A stretch of DNA of 64,000 nucleotides from Scytalidium lignicola (lineage: Eukaryota; Ascomycota; Leotiomycetes): contig NCSJ02000231.1 of the NCBI GenBank assembly GCA_002812745.2, forward strand, positions 1-64,000. The letters run 5' to 3'. The notes under the pieces are model-generated. The model did not search any database. It saw nothing but the letters and a program-made list of their open reading frames with translations, and was not told the origin of the DNA. This document shows, one piece after another, positions 47,673 to 57,251 of the stretch. Both the position numbers and the translations under genes were made by a program. Each line of letters starts with the position of its first letter. Position 1 is the stretch's first letter.

Positions 47673-50600
47673 TTAACCGACAATATTACTCTCGAATTCC
47701 CTTTCAGCTTCGTCTCTTTTATTCTTGGCATGGTCCAATATAGCAAACATTGTGTCCAGGATATCAGCCTGCTCTTGTGCCTGAACATTTTCACCTCTTA
47801 ACAGTTCAAGGTCACGTTTGATATCTTCACATGACCGATCTGTTGCCCTGTGAAGCTTCTCCCTTGTTTCTTCTAGTAAAGATTCGACTGCTGAAATGAA
47901 GAAATCTCCGGTTGCCTTGAATAGTCTAGGGTTATCATGATCACCCCTGACTCGCAGGTTGAGTCGATCAAGGAGCCTTTGTTTCATTCCGTGTCCAGAC
48001 TCAGTCACATTGTACGTGGGCTGCATATGACGCATCACATAGGACGTCCCATGGCTCCCAAAAAGATCGTGAACAATGAGTCTACACAGCTGAGTTAGCT
48101 AAAACAGAGATTTATGGAATAGCAAGATATACTGTAGCTTTTCAAGAAACGAATTAATTATATTATTAATATCATAGTCAAGCTCTCGGCGTCTTCGGGG
48201 AAAGGTTTGCCTAAATGCGTCGACTCCTTGAAGTTCTGCACCGTTTTTAGCCGTACACGTTCTAATCAACACACTACGCACTAGTTGACGTACCTCCCAA
48301 CTTTGTTAACAGTGTAGAAAGTCCCTCATGGATTGAATTGCTTAGACTTCCAAAGATTTCTTCGTTCCTAGAACGAAACATCTCTTCAGATGGTTTAAAG
48401 TCTTCTATCATCGTGCTTATCATATCCGCGTTCCAATCAGTGTAATCTTGTGCTCTAGTCGAATGCGCACCATCGTTATTCCAAAAGGAGGATAAAGTTG
48501 CTTTAATATTATTAATAAAGATATTCCTTAGGAGTTACACAAATATTCATACCAACATGCCACTTTGAAATAGTCAGCGATATCACTTTATTAAAATTCC
48601 GATACTTACCCTTTTCAACTTATCGAGTGAAGACAGAGCAGCTTGCTCCCATCTATTCATTCCCTGAACTGTAATGTCATCAGTGTATCTTCTCTACAAA
48701 TGATCCATAATGGGGTCGGACTATAAGGTCGTTGTAGTATCTCTGTTTTAACATCACTCAGCCTATCATGATTCAGCTCTATGTATCCATCAAAATTCTA
48801 AAATTATTTAGTTTATTTAATAGCTATTGAAATACCATCTCAAGAAGCTTACAAATTTGAGCTCCTCGTTGAGTTCATTCAGGAATGTTGGTGCAGCTTC
48901 TTGAAGAGCAGCCGTTCCAGCTACACCAGAAATGAGCCACATGTTGATTTTCTCGATCAATCTTACGAGTCTAGTGTGAAGATAATGCCTGGTTTCTAAA
49001 ATTTGAGACATTGATGGAATTTCTTGACAATAATCTCGTAGTTCGCAGATCCCAGAATCTTCAATCTTCTGATTCGCAGCCATGATTCTTGATTGATTAC
49101 CTGAGCGCCGATTTCGCTCTATACAGGCATCTCTATAAAGGTAGCTAGATACGCAATGGACTGCAATATTTCTCGAGCGTGATTGGGCAGCATAGTAAGC
49201 ATTAATTCGACTTTTCACATGTTGATTGCGTGCCGAAATGAAGATATGCTTCTTTCTATTTCCTGTTAGCATCATTCAGCAGTTGAAAACTCGAAGGTAA
49301 TATTTACTGTGCCCTAAGGTGTCCTGTAGGTCGGTCATTATCTTCAGCATTTTCTATACGATGTGTATATTCGTCAATGATTCTTTGGTTGAAGGTGTTC
49401 GTTTGCGGAATATCTCTAAGGATCTCATCCTCTTGAGGATCCTAAGAATGTTAAATTAAATTCAGGCTAGTTAAGCAAGTTAACTTACTTCTACCTCTGA
49501 TTTAGTGCAAATTATCGCTACCCCCTGAGACCGTCTAAGATTATCAAAATTGTGACCTAACTGACGAGTAACGAGATCTAGGACACCACTATTCGTTGCA
49601 GCACGGCCTATTTCTGTCACTACGAATATCTCATCGCACTTATATAATCTGTCTTCTGTTATCCGGACTCGTGCCGAATTAATATCGCGAAATCCTATGA
49701 AAGTTAGCAACCTGACTAGAAACACACGCATGAATAGTATACCTGGCAAATCTACAAGGACTACACCATTTCTCAGAACCACAGCATCTAGGTAAATCCT
49801 ATATAGATAAGCATCAGACAAGCTTAGAGTTTAAGTAGTCACTCACTGCACAAGTTTAATGAATGGCCATATTCGTTGTCTTAAAAACTGATCAATTTGG
49901 TTGACACAATTCTCAGCCTCCTCAGCTTCAAGCACCGTCATTTGCGCATTAAAGCCCGCCGGCCATACGATGTCTTCCTTCCATCTCAAGACTTGGTCTT
50001 GCAACTCATCTGTGCTAACATTTGGATTCTGGAACAATATTTCTGTGCATCCATCGCGATCTTCAAATGCGGCTTTAAGAGTATCCCAGGCTACTTTAGC
50101 TTTGATCTGGAGCTGTTCTTCCTGGGTGTGATCAGTAGTCTCACTCTCTCGTTCTTGGACATGGTAACGTCGATAATCTATCACACTCTGTCGTAATAAA
50201 TCCTCAATTTCATCGCTGTTCATGCATTCGATTTCAATTGTGTATAGAGCGCTATCGCTTTCGCGCTTCTTCCGGTACTCCGTCGCAACCGTAGTACAGG
50301 CGCTACCTGTCCCACCCTACCATTCATTGTAAGGACTCCTTTGTTTTGTTGCTGAGAGAAGTGTAAATACTCACGGTTTTTGCAAGTTTCGCATCAAGAA
50401 GAGAATTGATCAAGCTGCTTTTCCCTGAAACACAAATTTAGAACAGTACGTAAATCTCATAAGATGGCACGTACCAACGCCGGAGTCACCAATAATGCCG
50501 ATTGTAAACTCAACTGGAGACTGATAACTGCGAAGCTCATCTGCAAGCGCCAATATCTGATGTAGATGAGACTCTTCGTTATTCGCTAGAATGCTTTGCC

Positions 50601-50784
50601 TTAAGACGTCTCCTAATGACCCACTAATCTCCTTTCCCACAGAAACAGCTTTCTGGATGTACTCTTCATTGCTATTACCGTTTCCGATGCCAGCAGTCGA
50701 AGACGCGGCGGAGTCTGCCAGCCTTGCTCGCAAGGGCATACTGAATGGAGGAGAGGGATTAACAGGTTCAACTCGTCGCGTCAT
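47673..50784 (-). CDS. Dynamin-like large GTPase (nuclear GTPase SLIP-GC-like), 13 exons
   Basis: Large P-loop GTPase of 828 residues. My model has exons 50784–50475, 50424–50375, 50316–49847, 49798–49743, 49694–49489, 49441–49308, 49255–48853, 48797–48753, 48693–48610, 48562–48553, 48500–48294, 48235–48133 and 48081–47673, summing to 2487 nt and reading through. G1 is GDSGVGKS (assembled across the first intron), G2 the Thr of ACTTVATEY, G3 DLPG, and G4 TKSE in AIICTKSEVE. The later two-thirds is helical, with WNNDGAHS and MRHMQPTYNVT, ending in a charged coiled coil (LEETREKLHRATDRSCEDI). The length and motif order fit the fungal dynamin-like/SLIP-GC-like group, often multiplied in filamentous fungi; function is unknown, with membrane remodelling or nucleotide-dependent defence as possibilities. 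The joint between exons 8 and 9 (GTTAAA donor) is the least certain. Confidence 0.8.
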
Positions 50785-51029
50785 TAGTTATATGGAGACC
50801 CTTAATTTGATACTTAGCTATACAGCGATAAAAGCAAAGTAATATATGTACTAAGACCTGGATGCGAATTGGTATCAGTGATAGATATACTACACAAATG
50901 CAACAGAGAGTATTTATTTGCAAGAAATTTAAATGAGGCTGTGTGATTAGTGTGACAAATGTTGTTAGAGACCCCTGCGTGTTAAATGTTGGCTCTGCAA
51001 AATTTATATGGCACCAACATCTCCAGCAT
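50785..51029. other. Spacer between the GTPase gene and the transposon
   Basis: Short promoter-side spacer of the GTPase gene. The MULE inserted about 250 bp upstream of the GTPase start codon. Confidence 0.4.
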
Positions 51030-51037
51030 TTGAAGAT
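51030..51037. repeat. Left target-site duplication of the MULE
   Basis: TTGAAGAT lies directly before the left terminal repeat and again directly after the right one (53671–53678). Confidence 0.85.
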
Positions 51038-51100
51038 GGCCATACCTAAATCCACATACGGTTTACCTAAATCCACACACAATCTCCGGTACCGGTGTCC
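51038..51100. repeat. Left terminal inverted repeat of the MULE
   Basis: Pairs imperfectly with 53603–53670. The best match is the outer 20 or so bases; a second CCTAAATCCACA copy follows inside, so the right end aligns with either copy. Confidence 0.75.
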
Positions 51101-51280
51101 GTACGCCAAACTTTCCCCCATACAATTTATTAGTAATCTAGATATGCCCTTAGATTCGGTACACATAAGACATGCAGGCAGTTAGGGCGCACAGTGTGCA
51201 CAATGCTATAATAGAAGAACACTGTAATTATTGCAACTACAGCTTTTTTAGCCACTTTTATCACTTTATTCAAGCTCTAG

Positions 51281-53499
51281 ATGACATCTTCATGCGGCCC
51301 TGCTCCTCCAGAAGATCTGTATCCTGATTTGGAAGCCTTACACACCTCTATTCAAGCTTGGGCACGTGATAATGGCTATGCTTTTACTAAACGCGATAGT
51401 AGGCCTCAAAGAGTATTATATACCTGTGCTCGAGAAGGGAACTACCAATCCAAAGGCAAAAAGAGTGAAATTCACACCTCTAGACAACGTAAAGGGAGCT
51501 CCAAGAAGTGTGGTTGTAACATGAGAGTGGTTGCTACACTAGAAGATGAGAGTTGGAGACTCAAAGTTATGGAGTCTACACATAACCATAATGCTAATCA
51601 GGCTATTGCTCATCCTCAGCATAGAATAGCCAATTTAAGTGCTGAACAACGTGCTTATGTTGTAGCTCATGCACGTGTTGGCATAAAAAACTCTCAAATA
51701 CTTGATTCCCTTTCTCTGCAACAGCCAGGTATTCTCCTGAAGTCAAGTGATATCACTAATATCACACAAAACGCAAGATTGGAGGATTTAGCTAGTAAAA
51801 CACCAATTCAATGGTTATTGTATGTATTAGCCTATTCCTTTATCTACCATTTACTAACAAATTAGGTGGAAACCCGAGAAAAGGGGCTCTTGTGAAGTAT
51901 ATACAACTAATTTGACCAACAACCTTGTTCAGCTGTTTTATATAGATCCTACTGCAATATCTATATTTCAACAACATCTTGATATTCTCCTTATGGATTG
52001 CACTTATAAAACCAACCGATTTCGATTACCACTCCTCAATATATGTGCTATAACTGGTGGAAATAAAGTGTTGCAAATTGGGCTAGCATTTCTCTCCAAT
52101 GAGACTGAAGAATCATATGATTGGGCTTTAGATCAACTTAAAGAAGTGATGAATAAATACAATATTTCAAAGCCACTTTCTATTGTAACTGATAGAGAAT
52201 TAGCTCTAATGAAAAGTATTGATTCATACTTTCTTAACTCCAATCATATCCTTTGCCGGTGGCATGTTAACATGAATGTGTTAACTAAAACCAAAAAGTT
52301 TTTTCCACCTCCTATTAAGGAAAATGATGTTTATCGACGGCATCCTACTTTTCAAGAGTTCATGAAAGTATGGGGAACACTTCTGAATTCTCAAACTGAA
52401 GAAGCCTATTCATCTAATCTCACCAAGTTTCATACCTTTCCTAATGCTGCGGTTAAATATGCAGAGAATACATGGTTAACCCCATGGAAGGAGAAGTTAG
52501 TACGATATTGGATTGATCAGCTTTATCACTTTGGAGTAGTGGTAACCTCTCCAATTGAAGGTTGCTACAGTACTTTAAAGTCATATCTACAACGTGAAAA
52601 TGGAGATCTTAATGATGTGTTTGATAAATTGCTTTTATTCTGGGCTGCTCAATAGAATAATATATTTACAGCTACTGCTCAAGAACAACTTCGAATTAAG
52701 CATCATATCAACATACCACTTTTTNGCAACTGTCCTTGGACAAGTTTATGATCATGCTCTTCAAAAGATTTTAATCAAGCAAACTAAAATTCCTAGAGTT
52801 GAAGCTTCTAAAGAGTGTGATAAAAAGGAGTATGATTGTACCATTCAAAGCTTTATAGGCCTTCCTTGTTATCATACGATATGGAAGCGACAACAAGCTG
52901 GAGGTGTGATCTTTCTAGAAGATATACATGCACATTGGTATTATAACAGGCAAACTGAAAGTATTTCAGTTAATCACAACATTCAAGGGCCTGTACTAAA
53001 CCCACTAGTTATACAAGGTAAAGGAAGGCCAAGAGGAGCTTTTGGTGGAGTTAAAAACTCTCACTCAAAGGCAATCTCTACTACCAAACGTTTACCATCA
53101 GCTTTTGAACTCCCAACTAGTTCAGCCCCTCCAATTATGGAGATTTCAGCCTCAAGAATACGTCCTGCAACCTTGGAAACAGTTATTCAAGCACCTGTTC
53201 AAGTACCTGTTCAAGCACTTGTTCAACAGAAAAGCATATCAAACCGACAACAGTATATTACTAGGTTTGGCCGTACAGTTACTAGAATTGGCCTTCAGAG
53301 AATCAACAATATTGGAGATACCTATGAGCCTGGGATAGTACGAGAACGAGGTTATCAGCTTGGAATTTCATCAATATATCACACAGATGCTGTGGAGGAA
53401 ACGGCAACGTTAGTTAACCTTGCAATTCAGAGCAATTTGAATACGGAAACCTTGGAAGAATCACAAAAAACACAAGATTGTATTGAAGTTATAATGTAG
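51281..53499 (+). pseudogene. MULE transposase with FAR1-like and SWIM zinc-binding domains, one in-frame TAG
   Basis: DDE transposase of the MULE superfamily. Exon 51281–51819 joins 51866 onward through a 46-nt intron with GTATGT donor and CTAAC branch site. The N-terminus is a FAR1/WRKY-GCM1-type DNA-binding domain (VLYTCAREG, KKCGCNMRV, ESTHNHN). The catalytic core shows the first Asp in LLMDCTYKTNRF, the second in SIVTDRELALMKS, then CRWHVNMN. A SWIM-type zinc motif (KECDKKEYDC, LPCYHTIW) and a basic C-terminus with a short repeat at 53,182–53,226 follow. Two lesions occur: TAG at 52653–52655 after LLLFWAAQ, and an N at 52725 after a T5 run, where dropping the N keeps the frame. So one true lesion and one probable base-call problem; the copy is likely inactive on its own. 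Confidence 0.88.
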
Positions 53500-53602
53500 T
53501 TAGAATGCGCAAATTTAGTTAGAGAAAGTAGTGTTGGTGGATTAAATTAGTTGAAAAATTTCATTGTTCAGTCTCTTCGCACAGTACAAAATTGTATGGG
53601 AA

Positions 53603-53670
53603 CAGGAGGTGGTAAAATGCCTGAGGTGTGCCCGGTATCGGCAATTTTGTGTGTGGATTTAGGTGTGGCC
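53603..53670. repeat. Right terminal inverted repeat of the MULE
   Basis: Reverse complement of the left end, ending GGTGTGGCC at 53670 next to the duplicated target TTGAAGAT. Confidence 0.75.
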
Positions 53671-53678
53671 TTGAAGAT
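53671..53678. repeat. Right target-site duplication of the MULE
   Basis: TTGAAGAT, identical to 51030–51037. Confidence 0.85.
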
Positions 53679-54650
53679 ACCATACAGCCTGTGAATAAGC
53701 CACAATCTGTTCCTGAATCAGTACATGTTACACAATTCCTCTACCATTGTCCAATGACTCTTGCATTCGAGAACTGAGAAGAAACTGGTATTGTGTCACA
53801 TGTCACTTCGTGTCTTCGACCCTGACTGCCCCTGATAAACTTCACATTCGGTTGGTAAATTCATATCTTTTAAATGATGTCTAACTATTACCAACGATTA
53901 CTCAGTACGAAAGAAGAGTCTATAATTCTCTCTGCGTTATATTGATGAATTGTTGAGCACCATATTTGAAAGTCGTTAAGTAACAACGAACTTCAGCAAC
54001 TGCGAATCGAGTCGAAGGCCGATTCCAGGTAAATCTGACGACATTTCGAATTAGAAAAATTAAAGATCCGATAGATTTGTCGTTATCCTGAATTCAAAAC
54101 TGTAGGTTATACTCCTTGTCGCAACGAATCTCGAGCGCATGCTCTTGTTTGTCGCTTCAACTAGCGACAACAACATCTATATCACCAAAGATTACATCAA
54201 CTATTTCGAGAAACGACCACGACATCTAGTACAACTACAACACCCAGCGTAACAACATCAAATCTGTCAACATCCAATCAAGCCTCTACAAGTACCTCTT
54301 TGGACGTACTTATCTTTACCAACTTGTCGTTGAAGCCTCTAGCAATACGCTAGGTGACAGGTGGACTTACGTACCCCCTTCCAATAGAAAGAGCCAATGC
54401 GTTGGCCTGAGGCTGGTGATTCATTTGAGTTCGAATGTCGTCTGCGCCAATGGAGGGATATGGCCCTTCGGATCACGATCCAATACGACTGGTTGGCATT
54501 CGTTTGGCGCTCCTTTTGCTGCGATGGCATTGCAGACGGAACACGTGCTTCTTGGCAAGAATTTCTCTTAGCATTCCTCAAGATATATCTTATCGCTATC
54601 GCTCCTTACAATTTTCATAAGCTTATTGATATGACTTCCAATCCCGACAA
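53679..54650. other. Region between the MULE and the L-domain protein gene
   Basis: No definite gene. A short Thr/Ser-rich frame at about 54,208–54,351 (TTTTSSTTTTPSVTTS) ends in TAG and could be a relic of a surface-protein tail. Frames at 54,369–54,732 overlap in three phases and probably belong to the 5' leader of the next gene. Confidence 0.4.
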
Positions 54651-56039
54651 ATGTATCCGAAAGTTTCTAAGTTCATTGTGCGAGCAATTCTCCTATCTTT
54701 TGTACTTTTTGTATTTCTTTACTTCAAATTAGGAGCAATCTCCGTCAACACGCACAGTAACCCATTCAACCCAGCCCATTTATCTCAAGCACAAGAACAA
54801 AGGACCGAGATTCTGACAGAGGAGAATGGCTGCCCTCCTCTCGAGAAAGTGACCGATTCGGGCTACGCGAATGACTTTCCTCTTGGCTTCACGATTCGGA
54901 ACCAGACCGATGCAGACAAGCTCAAAAAATGCCACACCTTCAAAGGCTTCCTCAATATCGACAGTGCAAATGTATCATTACCAATCATAATCGATGGTCC
55001 TATCAGGATTATAGGGAGCTTAAACATGCGACTCAAGCATGCACCATTTAATTCCCTCACGATGAAAACTCTAGCGCATGTCGACGGGGATATAGTACTA
55101 ATCCAATTGGGTATTGGCCGCGTAGAGCCACTATCTTATTTCACGGTACTCAACTTCCCTGTCCTGAGGTCCGTCACGAATGCATTTACTATTATGGGCT
55201 TCACTAGTTTACAGACGATCAACATTCTAGCCTTGGAGGATGTAGGATTGTTTACGATATTCACCATGCGGGCGTTGCATACCCTAAACGCTCCAAAACT
55301 ACACAGGACAGGAAGCATGCACTTGTACACACTTCCATCACTAAAGCAATTATCTTTTGATGTCGGGTTGAATGGTACTGTTAGATCTTTGAGTATTTTA
55401 GGGACTGGATTAACTCGTATTGAAAACTTGTTGCTCGATGAAATTGGATTATTATCGATCTGGGACAACAAAGACCTCACCACTGTCATATTGTCCTCCG
55501 TAACGAGCATTACCTCTCTCAAAGTCACCGACAACAGTAAAGACTCCGTTCTCGATCTGCCGAAACTAAGCCAGGTAACAGACGAGATGGTGATATCTGG
55601 TCTTTGTAAGATTAACATCCCTTTGCTGCAACAAATCGGCGAACTCGATGTCGGCGCACATGCTGTTCAAGAGCGCATATCGGGCGACGAACCACCATCG
55701 TGCCAGAATTGTCTTCCAACATATCTTAGCGTATTTTCTGCGCCAACGCTGAACTCCATTCAGGGAGACCTGACTTTCGACACTAGTCCAGGACTGTGGA
55801 ATATCAATCTTCCGGTATTGAAGTCTGTAGGGAATATCGAAATCATGCATACGGGTGCTGTGGATGTAATGAACGGAATCAAAATGCCGAAACTTCAACG
55901 AGCTAAAAATGTCCGGATCTTAGGTTCCAAGCCGCATTGTGAAGTATTTGATGACCTTAAAGATAGAAGTGTAATTATGGGAGATTATTATTGTCACATA
56001 AATAAGAACACCAGGTGGACATACATGTTCTGGCCTTAG
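54651..56039 (+). CDS. Type II membrane protein with receptor-L-domain/Ecm33-like repeats
   Basis: Single-exon protein of 462 residues. An N-terminal hydrophobic segment (about residues 9–28, FIVRAILLSFVLFVFLYFKL), preceded by lysines, serves as signal anchor, placing the rest in the lumen or outside. The body consists of beta-helix-like repeats as in Ecm33/SPS2 and receptor L domains: strands such as FKGFLNIDSANVSLPII, GPIRIIGSLNMR, LKQLSFDVG and LPVLKSVGNIEI alternate with an Asn/Leu ladder. Two cysteines near 350 (CQNC) and two near the C-terminus (HCEV, YYCH) may form disulfides. Ecm33 relatives act in cell-wall organisation but are GPI-anchored; this one lacks that signal and is anchored at the N-terminus instead. 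Function unknown. The ATG at 54651 has A at −3. Confidence 0.75.
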   Translation: MYPKVSKFIVRAILLSFVLFVFLYFKLGAISVNTHSNPFNPAHLSQAQEQRTEILTEENGCPPLEKVTDSGYANDFPLGFTIRNQTDADKLKKCHTFKGFLNIDSANVSLPIIIDGPIRIIGSLNMRLKHAPFNSLTMKTLAHVDGDIVLIQLGIGRVEPLSYFTVLNFPVLRSVTNAFTIMGFTSLQTINILALEDVGLFTIFTMRALHTLNAPKLHRTGSMHLYTLPSLKQLSFDVGLNGTVRSLSILGTGLTRIENLLLDEIGLLSIWDNKDLTTVILSSVTSITSLKVTDNSKDSVLDLPKLSQVTDEMVISGLCKINIPLLQQIGELDVGAHAVQERISGDEPPSCQNCLPTYLSVFSAPTLNSIQGDLTFDTSPGLWNINLPVLKSVGNIEIMHTGAVDVMNGIKMPKLQRAKNVRILGSKPHCEVFDDLKDRSVIMGDYYCHINKNTRWTYMFWP

Positions 56040-56124
56040 AGAACGGACCAGAGGACTCGACTAGACTGATAGCCGAAAGTGTTGAGCGATAAGGCTACGA
56101 ACGTCGATAACCTACCTACCTGAG

Positions 56125-56147
56125 TTACAGGTGCATTGCACCTGTAA
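56125..56147. repeat. Perfect 11-bp inverted repeat with one-base centre
   Basis: Arms TTACAGGTGCA and TGCACCTGTAA flank a single T. It overlaps the start of the LTR-like segment and could be a terminal palindrome or a transcription stop hairpin for the preceding gene. Confidence 0.8.
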
Positions 56148-56351
56148 CAGGGGTGCTGATCAGGGAACGTTGATCTGGGATGTGAATAAGGGCAATAGGT
56201 GTAGCCCGAACGCCTATATATTTACCCTTAGTAGCTCACCTAGTAGTTGATTCAGTAGTTCAATTCAGTTATATGTGTTTACTATACGATCGGTGCCTCA
56301 ACAAGTACCCAGAGACTTGACTCCGTTTATCTGCATCCCGTACGTGTTACA
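56143..56351. mobile_element. Candidate solo LTR or LTR fragment
   Basis: A 209-bp segment begins TGTAACA and ends TGTTACA, giving the TG...CA ends and short inverted termini of an LTR, and contains a TATATATTTA box about 80 bp in. I find no matching 4–6 bp target duplication (GCACC on the left, ATATT on the right) and no primer-binding site, so it may be a truncated LTR or chance similarity. Confidence 0.35.
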
Positions 56352-57251
56352 ATATTACCATGAGGTTACAGCCACTCATAGTAATAAGTTATTATTTAAA
56401 ACAATTAAATTAAGCTACTAAATCGATAATTTATTAAAGCTAGTTCGCCGTTTTTTTTATAAACAATGAGACGTCGATCTCATCGCGTCCCCCCGTTTAA
56501 GCGAGGGATATTGGCTGCGTAAAACGGCGACCTGAACCCCCCGGATTCGGCAGCCGTTTGCACCTGAAACTTGCATTTAAGTGTAATATAAATTCTGGGG
56601 CATTGGCTACCGAAAACACCGACCTATCCCAGGACACGATTGGTCCCACGAGCAAGTCCCAGGAGTTATGCTCCTAGGACTACAATTATCCTAGGAACTA
56701 GGCTTCCAGAAACCAAGGGAATTACAAAATAGACCCTAGGGATCGGGATAAAGTTCATGAAATCCTAAACCCTAGAACTTTAGGGAGGATTTTAATGTTT
56801 ATAAAAAAGTAATCACAAAACCCTCCAGCTCATCCGTGCTGAGCCGTGGGGAGGAGTGGGGAAATAGTGGAACACCGATCCGAGTCGATTTGGGATTTCA
56901 ATGACCATATTGTGGCTCACGTGATGGCAATTAAGCTAAACAACAGTGCTGTAGAAGCCTCGATTAGTAGAAGTGCTGCTCCTTCTATCTATAATAATAC
57001 TACTATATTAGACATGGTCTGTGAACTGGCTACATGAACGAGAATGCGGGGAATAACGTAAACAAAACATGGAGTTTTATGTGGTTATGCTCTAATAGAT
57101 CGTAGCTAGCAAGATTAACATAATTTAAGGTGACCAGGTGCACGGTAAAAAGGTGATAGACCTAAATATAAAATAGACTGTATAGAGCATATATACGACT
57201 GCTATATATAAAACAATTTACTGGAATTTCACACCCCGTTTTTCATGGGAT
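56352..57251. other. Intergenic region
   Basis: No supported gene. A GC-richer stretch at about 56,480–56,570 and a segment with several CCCTA-type words at about 56,690–56,790 are the only features. The end is the 3' flank of the MFS permease gene. Confidence 0.4.

Larger units (their letters stand above)
51038..53670. mobile_element. Mutator-like (MULE) DNA transposon with TIRs, 2633 bp
   Basis: Complete element bounded by imperfect terminal inverted repeats. The left end starts GGCCATACCTAAATCCACAT and the reverse complement of the right end starts GGCCACACCTAAATCCACAC. On the left the motif CCTAAATCCACA is repeated about 21 bp further in. Both ends are flanked by the 8-bp direct repeat TTGAAGAT, as expected for a MULE (8–10 bp). 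One transposase gene fills the interior. The layout resembles Hop-type fungal MULEs. The exact duplication implies a fairly recent insertion, although the transposase carries one stop codon and an ambiguous base. Confidence 0.9.

Noticed and set aside
54208..54351. Thr/Ser-rich frame resembling the tail of a surface protein
   Set aside because: Short, with stops on both sides and no supporting exon; kept only as a remark in the intergenic entry.
56690..56790. CCCTAA/TTAGGG-like words suggesting an interstitial telomere repeat
   Set aside because: Only scattered single words, no tandem array.
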